Source: Phycisphaerales bacterium
Lineage (GTDB): Bacteria; Planctomycetota; Phycisphaerae; Phycisphaerales; SM1A02
Direction of reading: 5' to 3'
DNA length: 64,000 nt
Assembly: GCA_029245245.1 (NCBI GenBank)
Contig: JAQWPT010000032.1
Span: 62,001-126,000 of the forward strand
Shown piece after piece: positions 7,717 to 15,071 of this stretch; position 1 is the first letter of the stretch; every line of letters begins with the position of its first letter. The position numbers and the translations under genes were made by a program. The notes under the pieces were generated by a model that was given only the letters and a program-made list of their open reading frames with translations, searched no databases and was not told the DNA's origin.

Positions 7717-10593
7717 GTGAACCAGCAGCACAAGAGCATCCGGATCCGCGGCGCGCGGGAACACAACCTCGATTCAGTCGATGTGGAGATCCCGCGTGAT
7801 CGCCTCGTGGTCGTGACCGGTGTCTCGGGCTCGGGCAAGAGCTCACTCGCCTTCGACACCATCTTCGCCGAGGGCCAGCGGAAATACATGGAATCGCTCA
7901 GCGCGTACGCGCGGCAGTTCCTGACCCAGCTCAGCAAGCCGGATGTCGAATCCATCGAGGGACTTCCACCCACGATTGCGATCCAGCAGCGAAGCGGCGG
8001 GCACAACCCACGATCAACGGTCGCGACCACGACCGAAATCCACGACTACCTTCGCCTGCTGATGGCCCGCTGCGGTACTCCCACCTGCTGGGCCCCGGTG
8101 CGTGGCGGCACATGCGGGCGGCCCATCGACTCCACTTCGGCTTCCCAGATCGTTGACCGCCTTGCCGATTTTCCCAACGGGTCAAAACTCATTCTCTGCG
8201 CACCGGTGATCCAGGGCCGCAAGGGCTACCACCGTGACACGGTGGCGCGGCTGCAGAAGGAAGGGTTCGTACGAGCCCGGGTCGACGGCGAGATCATCGA
8301 CATCCGCGCAGCCCTGGCCGAGGGAGGCGAGAATCCCCTCTCGATCGGCCGCTACGTCAAGCACGACATCGAGGCGGTCGTGGACAGGATCACGATCAAG
8401 AACGGCGTTCGCCCCCGGCTGGTCGATTCGATCGAGACGGCCCTTCGCATCGGCGAGGGTCGGCTGCTCGCGCTGGAGGGAACTGGTGCAGAGGAGATCG
8501 TGCATCGCTTCAGCGACCGGATGAGCTGCCCCGATCATCCTCAGTGCAACCTCGACGAACTTGAACCTCGACTGTTCTCCTTCAACTCCCCCGCCGGAGC
8601 CTGCCGGACATGCGACGGCCTGGGCACCATCGACGAGTTCGACGAGTCGATGGTCATCCCGGATGACTCACTGGGCATCAGCACCAAGTCGATCCCCGCC
8701 ATGGCGGGCCGAGGGCGGCGAATGAATGCGTGGAACGCACGGCAACTTCGCAAGTACTGCGAAGGAATGGACGTGTCGAAGACCACCCCGATCTCGGAAC
8801 TGGACGACGAGCAACGACACATCCTGCTCCATGGCTCGGACGGCCCGAAGAAGCGAGGCGAGTTCCACTTCGAAGGCGTGATCCCGATGCTGGAGCGACG
8901 ACTCAAGCAGACGGAAAGCGAACTGGTGCGGGAGCGACTGCGTGGCTTCATGAGCACCGCCACCTGCACGGACTGCAATGGGGCGCGGCTTCGTTCGGCA
9001 TCGCTGCACGTGATGCTCGAGACGGTCGACGGGCCCAGGTCCATCGCCGAACTCTCATCTCTGACGATCGGCATCGCTTCGTCGCTGCTGCTGGATCCAC
9101 CACTGAGCGCCTCGCGCCGCATCATCGCGGAACCGATTCTCAGGGAAATCACGGCCAGGCTCGGCTTCATGGAATCCGTCGGGCTGGACTACCTGTCACT
9201 GGACCGGGCTGCGAACACGCTCTCGGGCGGAGAAGCTCAGCGCATCCGACTGGCGACCCAGGTCGGCTCCGGGCTTGTCGGCGTCTGCTACGTGCTCGAT
9301 GAACCGACGATCGGCCTGCACCAGCGTGACAACGACCGGCTCGTGCGAACGCTCCGGAACCTGGCCGACATCGGCAACACCGTGCTCGTGGTCGAACACG
9401 ACGAGGGCATGATCCGAGCTGCTGATTACGTGCTCGACATCGGTCCCGGCCCCGGCGTGCACGGCGGCAGGGTCGTGGCCCAGGGCACTGTCGAGGATCT
9501 CGAGAACGACCCGGCCTCGCTGACCGGCCAGTTCCTCTCGGGCCGACGACGCATCGAACCGGCGCAGACACCACGGACCGTCGACACCGATCGCTCGATC
9601 GTGGTGCGCGGAGCCCGAGCCAACAATCTCCAGGGCATTGACGTGGCCTTCCCCCTGGGCGCCATGACCTGCGTGACCGGCGTCTCCGGCTCGGGCAAGT
9701 CGACGCTCGTCAACCAGGTCCTGCTCCGCGGCGTGAACCGAAGCCTGCATGGCAGCCGCGATGTACCGGGAGCGCACGATTCCATCGAAGGACTCGATGC
9801 CATCGACCGCGTGGTGGCCGTCGACCAGTCCCCCATCGGCAGAACACCGAGATCGAACCCCGCTACCTACACCGGCATCTTCGACGGCATCCGCAAACTG
9901 TTTACCGCCACCCGGGAAGCCAAGATCAGGGCCTACCAGCCGGGTCGATTCAGTTTCAACGTCAAGGGTGGACGATGTGAATCCTGCCAGGGTCAGGGCG
10001 TCCAGAAGATCGAGATGCACTTCCTGCCTGATGTCTTCGTCACCTGCGACGACTGCCAGGGCAGCCGATACAACCCCGAAACCCTCGAGATTCGATGGCG
10101 TGACCGGACCATCGCCGATGTGCTCTCCATGACCGTCGAGGATGCAGTCGACTTCTTCGAAGCGCACCAGAAGATCCATCGGATGCTCTCGTGCCTGCGT
10201 GACGTGGGACTCGGGTACATCAAGCTCGGACAACCATCCACCACCCTTTCGGGCGGGGAAGCACAACGAATCAAGCTGGCCCGTGAACTCGGCACCCGGC
10301 AGCAGGGCATGGTGCTCTACGTGCTCGATGAGCCCACGACGGGGCTGCACTTCGCCGACGTGGAGAAACTGCTGCAGGTCCTGGACCGACTCGTCGATCG
10401 TGGGCACCCACTGGTCGTCATCGAGCACAACATCGATGTCATTCGGCATGCCGATTGGATCATCGACCTCGGACCCGAGGGTGGCGACGGTGGCGGACTC
10501 GTCATCGCGACGGGAACACCGGAGTCGATTGCCGAGGAGGCCGCGAGTCACACCGGCCAGTTCCTGGCCGCGCCGATGCCTACGCCCGCCTGA
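7717..10593 (+). CDS. uvrA: Excinuclease ABC subunit UvrA
   Basis: A 958-residue damage-sensing ATPase of nucleotide excision repair. The first Walker A GVSGSGKSS is at 35-43 and the second GVSGSGKST near 655. Two ABC signatures of the form LSGGEAQRI lie near 502 and 844. The C-terminal zinc module has paired CxxC at about 754/757 and 777/780. The first zinc site is unusual: its leading pair is C-x5-C (CPDHPQC, about 271-277) instead of CxxC, followed by a normal CxxC near 295. The GTG at 7717 is chosen because conserved sequence ('IRIRGAREHNL') starts there and the longer frame overlaps the permease in a low-complexity Ser run. It converges with the GT2-GtrA gene, overlapping 14 bases. Confidence 0.96.
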   Translation: MNQQHKSIRIRGAREHNLDSVDVEIPRDRLVVVTGVSGSGKSSLAFDTIFAEGQRKYMESLSAYARQFLTQLSKPDVESIEGLPPTIAIQQRSGGHNPRSTVATTTEIHDYLRLLMARCGTPTCWAPVRGGTCGRPIDSTSASQIVDRLADFPNGSKLILCAPVIQGRKGYHRDTVARLQKEGFVRARVDGEIIDIRAALAEGGENPLSIGRYVKHDIEAVVDRITIKNGVRPRLVDSIETALRIGEGRLLALEGTGAEEIVHRFSDRMSCPDHPQCNLDELEPRLFSFNSPAGACRTCDGLGTIDEFDESMVIPDDSLGISTKSIPAMAGRGRRMNAWNARQLRKYCEGMDVSKTTPISELDDEQRHILLHGSDGPKKRGEFHFEGVIPMLERRLKQTESELVRERLRGFMSTATCTDCNGARLRSASLHVMLETVDGPRSIAELSSLTIGIASSLLLDPPLSASRRIIAEPILREITARLGFMESVGLDYLSLDRAANTLSGGEAQRIRLATQVGSGLVGVCYVLDEPTIGLHQRDNDRLVRTLRNLADIGNTVLVVEHDEGMIRAADYVLDIGPGPGVHGGRVVAQGTVEDLENDPASLTGQFLSGRRRIEPAQTPRTVDTDRSIVVRGARANNLQGIDVAFPLGAMTCVTGVSGSGKSTLVNQVLLRGVNRSLHGSRDVPGAHDSIEGLDAIDRVVAVDQSPIGRTPRSNPATYTGIFDGIRKLFTATREAKIRAYQPGRFSFNVKGGRCESCQGQGVQKIEMHFLPDVFVTCDDCQGSRYNPETLEIRWRDRTIADVLSMTVEDAVDFFEAHQKIHRMLSCLRDVGLGYIKLGQPSTTLSGGEAQRIKLARELGTRQQGMVLYVLDEPTTGLHFADVEKLLQVLDRLVDRGHPLVVIEHNIDVIRHADWIIDLGPEGGDGGGLVIATGTPESIAEEAASHTGQFLAAPMPTPA

Positions 10594-11686
10594 ACACCAG
10601 CCAGCGGTTGCCGAACCAGTTGAACACCAGGCCGAACGCGGAACCGATCACCGATCCGAGCAGACCGGCCAGTGGCAGCACGGTGGTCTCGCTGAAGGAC
10701 CAGGTCACGAAGTAGGTCACGATCAGGGGGATCGCGCAGATCGCGACGAACCCGAGGTACTGCCGGACGATGGAGCCCCGGGCATCCCAGAAGGCCAGTC
10801 GCCGGTCCCAGGCGAAGTTCCAGGTCATCGTGAGCACGATGGCGATGAGAATGCGCAGCCATGGCTCAAATGAACCGGCAAAGGCCAGGTCCAGCAGTGC
10901 CAGCAATCCCGTGTACACGCCGATGCCGGACAGACCCACGAGGGCGAATGGAAGGAAACTTGCCAGGCGTGGATACTTGAAGCGACAGAGATTCAGGATG
11001 TGCAGCAGGTACTCCCACTGCACCCGCAGCGTCAACTTGCTCTCCCCTTCGCAACGCGTGCTGAAGTGGATGGGAACCTCCACGACGTTCCGGCAGCGAC
11101 ACTTGACGATCAACTCCAGGCCGATCTTGTAGCCGATTGGATCCAGCGGCGCCCCGGCCTTCCAGGTGGACCGCTTGATGCAGAAGAATCCCGACATCGG
11201 ATCACGCACGGACGTGAAAGGGCGTGCCATGACCGTGGCGATCTTGGAGTTGACCCAACGCAGAACACCCCAGCCGTCCTCGGTGGAACCGCCGGGCACG
11301 TAGCGTGATCCCAGTGAGAAATCAGCACCGTCGTCAAGCGCCTGGGCCATGGCGGGAATGGCCTCCGGAGGATGCGAACCATCGGCATCCATGACCAGGA
11401 GAATTTCGTTGCTTGATTCGTCCATGCCACGAAGCACGGCACTGGAAAGACCTCGTTCCGTGCGGCGGACGATGAGTCGTTCCCAGGAATTTCCACGGGA
11501 GGCGAAGAGTTCCTCGGTTCCGTCGCGCGAGTCATCGTCGACGACGATGACCTCGAGATCCCACTCGCCATCGCGCAGAGCAGCAAGGCGATCCAGGAGC
11601 GTGGGCAGGCTGCCCGCCTCCTGGTAGGTGGGGATGATCACTGAGATCGCCCGCGACTGGATGGGACTGCTTTCCGTACTCACCAT
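10580..11686 (-). CDS. GT2 glycosyltransferase (polyprenyl-phosphate type) fused to GtrA domain
   Basis: A 368-residue fusion. Residues about 12-235 are a GT-A family 2 domain like dolichol/polyprenyl-phosphate mannose synthases ('SVIIPTYQEAGSL', 'VVDDDSRDGT', 'DADGSHPPEAI', 'GSRYVPGG'). Residues about 240-368 form four membrane helices of the GtrA family ('FALVGLSGIGVYTGLLALLDL', ending 'FNWFGNRWLVFRR'). It should load a sugar onto a lipid carrier at the membrane and perhaps flip it for envelope glycan or glycoprotein synthesis. Start ATG 11686 has AGGA eight bases upstream; ATGs at 11737 and 11776 are poorer. It ends inside the tail of uvrA. Confidence 0.88.
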   Translation of the reverse strand: MVSTESSPIQSRAISVIIPTYQEAGSLPTLLDRLAALRDGEWDLEVIVVDDDSRDGTEELFASRGNSWERLIVRRTERGLSSAVLRGMDESSNEILLVMDADGSHPPEAIPAMAQALDDGADFSLGSRYVPGGSTEDGWGVLRWVNSKIATVMARPFTSVRDPMSGFFCIKRSTWKAGAPLDPIGYKIGLELIVKCRCRNVVEVPIHFSTRCEGESKLTLRVQWEYLLHILNLCRFKYPRLASFLPFALVGLSGIGVYTGLLALLDLAFAGSFEPWLRILIAIVLTMTWNFAWDRRLAFWDARGSIVRQYLGFVAICAIPLIVTYFVTWSFSETTVLPLAGLLGSVIGSAFGLVFNWFGNRWLVFRRA

Positions 11687-11786
11687 TGCATCCTGGTTGG
11701 TTCCCCTGACGGACCATGCCCGGGGCCTGTTCTCCATCGGCCGTTCCCCGTGACGACCTGAACCGAGCCCCTGCATTTGGAAGCCC

Positions 11787-12581
11787 TTACGGGGCGAAAG
11801 GATCTGCTCCGGCCTTGGAAGCCCGTTGACGCGTCTTCAGGAGGGCCGCGCAGAGATCGAGGTCCCCCTCCGTCGTGATCTTGATGTTGGCAGGATCACC
11901 AGGGACGACGTGCACCGGTTCTCCCAGCCGCTCCACCGCCTGGGCGTCGTCCGTCACTCCCGCCCCCTCCTGCTCGTAGGCCCGCAGAATCAGTTCCCTT
12001 CTGAAGACCTGCGGCGTCTGGGCCGCGACGAGTTCCCGCCGATCCGCCGTCTCGAGAATCTGCCGTGCCTCAACAGCCAGTTTCCCGGCATCACCGAGAA
12101 TCGAGTCGGCCAGCACGTCGCCGCCCTCTCCAGCATCCACCGAGGCATCCGGATCAATTCGCTTGATGGTCGAGGTCATGTCGGTGGCGGGGACGACCGC
12201 ATCAAGCCGCGCAGCGGCGGTGAAGATCCGATCCAGCAGCACGTCGTCGATCAGGGGGCGTGCCGCGTCGTGGATCGCGACATGCGTCGCATCCTCCGGC
12301 ACATGCGACAAGGCGCGCTGCACTGTCTCCCACCGGTCTTCACGTCCACCCTCGACCAGGGTGACTCCATGGAATCCCAGAGCGGCCCCGTAGCGATTGC
12401 GAAAGGCATCGAAGTCGTCCGGCGGGCCGGCAACGATGATGGCCGACACGTCGGAGCGTCGCGTGAAACACTCGATGGTCCGAAGCAGAACGGCCCGGCC
12501 CCCGAGATCTCTCGCCAGCTTGTCGTCACGACCGAACCGTGTTCCACGGCCGGCGGCGGGGATGATCACGCAGAGATTCAT
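11787..12581 (-). CDS. ispD: 2-C-methyl-D-erythritol 4-phosphate cytidylyltransferase
   Basis: A 264-residue enzyme joining CTP and MEP in the non-mevalonate isoprenoid pathway. The N-terminus 'VIIPAAGRGTRFG' with a following Lys is the nucleotide-binding motif. 'HDAARPL' at mid-protein, 'QTPQVF' and 'TDDAQAVE' are IspD signatures. The ATG at 12581 overlaps the stop of the DUF1573 gene by four bases and is where family homology starts; the longer frame lies inside that gene. Length is slightly above the usual 230 residues owing to insertions near 'DPDASVDAGEGGD'. Confidence 0.93.
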   Translation of the reverse strand: MNLCVIIPAAGRGTRFGRDDKLARDLGGRAVLLRTIECFTRRSDVSAIIVAGPPDDFDAFRNRYGAALGFHGVTLVEGGREDRWETVQRALSHVPEDATHVAIHDAARPLIDDVLLDRIFTAAARLDAVVPATDMTSTIKRIDPDASVDAGEGGDVLADSILGDAGKLAVEARQILETADRRELVAAQTPQVFRRELILRAYEQEGAGVTDDAQAVERLGEPVHVVPGDPANIKITTEGDLDLCAALLKTRQRASKAGADPFAP

Positions 12582-13789
12582 GAGCCTTTGGGATCCCGGA
12601 CGAAGCCGATGACGCTGAAGGGTGCTTCCCAATTGGCGGACTTGAGCAGAAGTTTCCCGCTATAGGCACCAGAGGTGGTGCTCGCCGGGGTGATGCGAAT
12701 CAGGAGGTTCATCACCTTTCCATCGGGTGCAGGCGTGCTGGAGATCAACTCGGCCTTGAAGGCCGGGGTATCCGAATCCACCATGTACACGGGATCCGAC
12801 GTCGTCGGAAGACGGTTGCCGTTGAGTGGAAGCATGAAGTCCACCGATCCACCAGCATCCACCGGGTCGATGACTCCGAAGCGATCGATGGTGAACCAGG
12901 GACGGCTGCCACGTGGCTGCAACCGGTGAATGCGATGGTTCAGCGCAACCCCGACCAAGGGGGCTCCGGGATGATCCGTTTCCACCATCCAGAATTCGGG
13001 CACCAGTTCACCAGACTCGTTGAGTCCTGTCTCGGGGTCATACCCTTCGAGATTCCATCGCACCTGATGCTTCAGTGACAGCATGGTCGAATCGACCACC
13101 GGGATCAGGAACTCCGGATCCACTCCGCCGGACTGGGTGACTCGAAACGGTTTATTGTCCGCACTGGTGAGTTGGATGATGCCCTTTGTCTGGTACGCCG
13201 GTTCGTCGTATCCCTTGGGGTGCATGCGGATATCCGACGGCTCGATCTTCACCGGAAGCGAGATGAAGCCCTCGATGCCGATGGTTGTCGGCGCATGCGC
13301 GGCATACTGGAGGATCACTTTCACCGTGCTCTTGTCGGCCTGCCGCAAGCCGGCGGTCATGGTGGCCGTCACTGGAATCTCGTCCCCGGGCTGGAGCACT
13401 GTCGGCTTCACGTCGACCATGGTGCATGAACACGACTTCTTGCTGCCAAGGACTTCGATTGGTTTCGATCCGACATTTCTCAATTGAACTGTTCTTGAAG
13501 TGACAGATCCGGGAGCCATGAGTCCGAAATCGAATCGCTCCGGCGCCACCCGAACCGTAGCTGGTTCGAGGCTTGCCTCATCCACCACAGTGGCCTGCGA
13601 AGCCGACGCAGGGGCTGGGACCGGGGCCGCCACGGGGGGGATCGCCCGGGCAACTGACGATGGCTTCCTGTTCATCGACCTTCCGAGGAAGATGATGGCC
13701 AGCACCAGCAGGCCGGCGACACAGAGCGTCAGGATCATCTTTGGCGCAAGACCACGTCGGAACGACTTGATGCGGGATTCTGAATGCAT
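12578..13789 (-). CDS. Membrane-anchored DUF1573 protein
   Basis: A 403-residue protein: a basic N-terminus, one membrane helix at about 18-36, an Ala/Pro linker, then a DUF1573 domain (Ig-like fold) with 'FDFGLMAPGSVTSRTVQLRN' and the Cys motif 'KKSCSCT' about 35 residues later. The large remainder is extracytoplasmic and beta-rich. DUF1573 proteins are common in planctomycetes and Bacteroidetes and have no firm function. The ATG at 13789 lies six bases after a TACACT hexamer with no Shine-Dalgarno, a likely leaderless start. It heads a two-gene unit with ispD. Confidence 0.8.
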   Translation of the reverse strand: MHSESRIKSFRRGLAPKMILTLCVAGLLVLAIIFLGRSMNRKPSSVARAIPPVAAPVPAPASASQATVVDEASLEPATVRVAPERFDFGLMAPGSVTSRTVQLRNVGSKPIEVLGSKKSCSCTMVDVKPTVLQPGDEIPVTATMTAGLRQADKSTVKVILQYAAHAPTTIGIEGFISLPVKIEPSDIRMHPKGYDEPAYQTKGIIQLTSADNKPFRVTQSGGVDPEFLIPVVDSTMLSLKHQVRWNLEGYDPETGLNESGELVPEFWMVETDHPGAPLVGVALNHRIHRLQPRGSRPWFTIDRFGVIDPVDAGGSVDFMLPLNGNRLPTTSDPVYMVDSDTPAFKAELISSTPAPDGKVMNLLIRITPASTTSGAYSGKLLLKSANWEAPFSVIGFVRDPKGS

Positions 13790-13795
13790 GATGAC

Positions 13796-13801
13796 AGTGT
13801 A
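13796..13801 (-). promoter_or_regulatory. -10 TACACT for the DUF1573-ispD unit
   Basis: TACACT on the minus strand is followed by GTCATC and then the ATG at 13789. TTGACT lies 19 bases upstream of it on the same strand, a plausible if long-spaced -35. Transcription would begin at about the A of the start codon. Confidence 0.55.
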
Positions 13802-13896
13802 TCCCGAGCCGGGAACTGGCAGTCAACACGGTTTGACGAGCAGCAGCCTGAGGGCGAAGATGCCTCGCCATGGCTGTGCATGCACCATGACTTGAA

Positions 13897-13980
13897 GCCG
13901 AAGTGGCGGAATTGGCAGACGCGCCGGATTCAAAATCCGGTTCCCCTTGGGGAGTGTGGGTTCGAGTCCCACCTTCGGTA
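13897..13980 (+). tRNA. tRNA-Leu(CAA)
   Basis: An 84-base class II tRNA. The acceptor stem GCCGAAG pairs with CTTCGGT (first pair G-U), with discriminator A at 13980. The anticodon stem CCGGA/TCCGG encloses TTCAAAA, giving anticodon CAA at 13931-13933, which reads UUG. A long variable arm (CCCC/GGGG) and T-arm GTGGG-TTCGAGT-CCCAC complete it. No 3' CCA is encoded. The long variable arm with CAA supports leucine. Confidence 0.96.
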
Positions 13981-14057
13981 TTGATTGATCCTGGGCCAAG
14001 CCCCCGCGGCGGGACACCCACTTCCATGGGCCAGAACATCCTTCGAGACTTGTTTGA

Positions 14058-14165
14058 ATGAGCAAGCGAAAGCGAATAGCCCGTGCAATTGGCTGGGGAA
14101 TGATGATTCTTGGGGGAATCCTGATTGCATTCGGCCTGTTCTATGTCACGGTTTCAAGCCGATGA
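14058..14165 (+). CDS. Possible 35-residue single-helix membrane protein
   Basis: A small ORF below usual gene-calling limits. It begins 'MSKRKRIARAIGW' and continues as about 20 hydrophobic residues (Gly/Ile/Leu/Phe) before ending 'TVSSR'. The basic N-terminus and single helix have the layout of known bacterial small membrane proteins. No clear Shine-Dalgarno is present. It sits between tRNA-Leu and the hairpin-rich region. It could be a chance frame; conservation would decide. Confidence 0.35.
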   Translation: MSKRKRIARAIGWGMMILGGILIAFGLFYVTVSSR

Positions 14166-14187
14166 TGAGGATGAATCCCTTCCTGAT

Positions 14188-14432
14188 CCGTTTCAGCAAT
14201 ATTTCTTGAAACGGTTCGCACCTTCTCCCAGGGCCCTGCGTACAGGGGAAACCCGGGGACGAAGGCCTCGATTCGAGGGATTTCAGGAGGCCACCCGGTG
14301 CAAGTAGCGCCACCCCTCTTGTGGGGAACACCATGCCTGTGGGGCTGGGGGCGCAATGTGGGTCGTGCCACAACCAGAGGTGCAGTGCATCAACACTGCA
14401 TGCCGTACCCGCCGGAAGACCTGTCTTCCGGC
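14188..14432 (+). ncRNA. Hairpin-dense region, candidate structured RNA or leader of the ArsR-type gene
   Basis: Perfect stems follow one another. 14188-14195 pairs with 14207-14214 (8 bp). 14234-14238 pairs with 14243-14247 (5 bp, CGTA loop). 14266-14270 pairs with 14274-14278, and alternatively 14264-14269 pairs with 14287-14292. 14297-14300 pairs with 14311-14314, and alternatively 14313-14316 with 14323-14326. 14357-14361 pairs with 14368-14372. 14381-14387 pairs with 14394-14400 (7 bp). 14411-14419 pairs with 14424-14432 (9 bp, CCTG loop). Two mutually exclusive stem pairs resemble a switch. I could not match it to tmRNA, RNase P RNA, 6S or a riboswitch class. It ends just before the Shine-Dalgarno of the regulator gene. 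Confidence 0.45.
14411..14432 (+). promoter_or_regulatory. 22-base palindrome immediately before the ArsR-type gene
   Basis: GCCGGAAGAC and GTCTTCCGGC flank a two-base centre, a perfect inverted repeat six bases from the GAGG Shine-Dalgarno of the regulator gene. As DNA it has the size and symmetry of an operator for a winged-helix dimer. As RNA it is a stable hairpin beside the ribosome site. Autoregulation is inferred. Confidence 0.5.
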
Positions 14433-14449
14433 CGGCCGAGGATTGTCCC

Positions 14450-14896
14450 ATGAACCTGTCCACGCATCACAACCAACACCCGGGCAACACCAAGAAGGAT
14501 GAAGGACCACTGCGAACGGACAAGTTGCTCTCACTGCTTGGGGGCAACGTCCGATTCGAACTGATCCGTCATCTGGCCCAGCAACCTCAGTCTGTTTCCA
14601 GCCTGGCTGAAAAACTCGACCAGAGCATCGGGCTTGTCAGTCACAACCTCAGATTGCTTCGCCAGCACGAACTGGTGGACGTCAAGCCCAATGCCAGACA
14701 ACGCATCTACAGCCTCTCGCAGAACATCCGTTGCGAGCAGGCCGATGCACGGATCCGGCTGGTCTTCACGCTGCCCTCCCAGGACAAGATCGCCCTGGAT
14801 GTGCCGCTGCCACGCGAACAGGAAGCCTCGACACCCGTCCCTTCCATCCAGGTCCAGCCAAATCCACTGGGGCGGCATACGAATCCTGCCTCCTGA
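14450..14896 (+). CDS. ArsR-family winged-helix transcriptional regulator
   Basis: A 148-residue protein. Residues about 20-95 form an ArsR-type winged helix: 'KLLSLLGGNVRFELIRHLAQ' (helix 1-2), 'SVSSLAEKLDQSIGLVSHNLRLLRQHELV' (recognition helix and following helix) and 'NARQRIYSLSQ' (wing). No metal-binding Cys pair of the ArsR type (CxC) is seen, so the signal is unknown. The C-terminal 50 residues are Pro-rich and not conserved in the family. The ATG at 14450 has GAGG at 14438-14441, eight bases away; the longer upstream frame reads through the hairpin region and is not credible. Confidence 0.8.
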   Translation: MNLSTHHNQHPGNTKKDEGPLRTDKLLSLLGGNVRFELIRHLAQQPQSVSSLAEKLDQSIGLVSHNLRLLRQHELVDVKPNARQRIYSLSQNIRCEQADARIRLVFTLPSQDKIALDVPLPREQEASTPVPSIQVQPNPLGRHTNPAS

Positions 14897-14995
14897 GTCG
14901 TCTTGTGGAAGTCTTCACCCGCTCCAGCATGGGCTGAGCACACCAAATCCATCCTTGATTTCGATCTTCATGGCTTGATTCCAATGATGATCGAG

Positions 14996-15001
14996 TACCC
15001 T
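14996..15001 (+). promoter_or_regulatory. -10-like hexamer TACCCT
   Basis: TACCCT with TTGATT 15 bases upstream (14975-14980) gives a candidate promoter for the 15072 gene. It leaves a leader of about 65 bases with a GGAGAG ribosome site. Confidence 0.35.
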
Positions 15002-15071
15002 TGAGCGGACCGGTCGGCGTACATGGAAGGCACGCCGACCGGTGTCAATCACCTGAGGATGGAGAGAAACA

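Noticed and set aside
14221-14330. Possible c-di-GMP-I (GEMM) or cobalamin riboswitch, from AGGGGAAACC, GGACGAAGG and GGTGCAAG segments
   Set aside because: The order and spacing of the conserved pieces, the tetraloop receptor and the B12 box are not present. Only short look-alike words match, so I call it unclassified.
14359-14375. GGGTCGTG resembling the ZTP riboswitch core
   Set aside because: The required downstream CCGCCUGGGCA element is missing.
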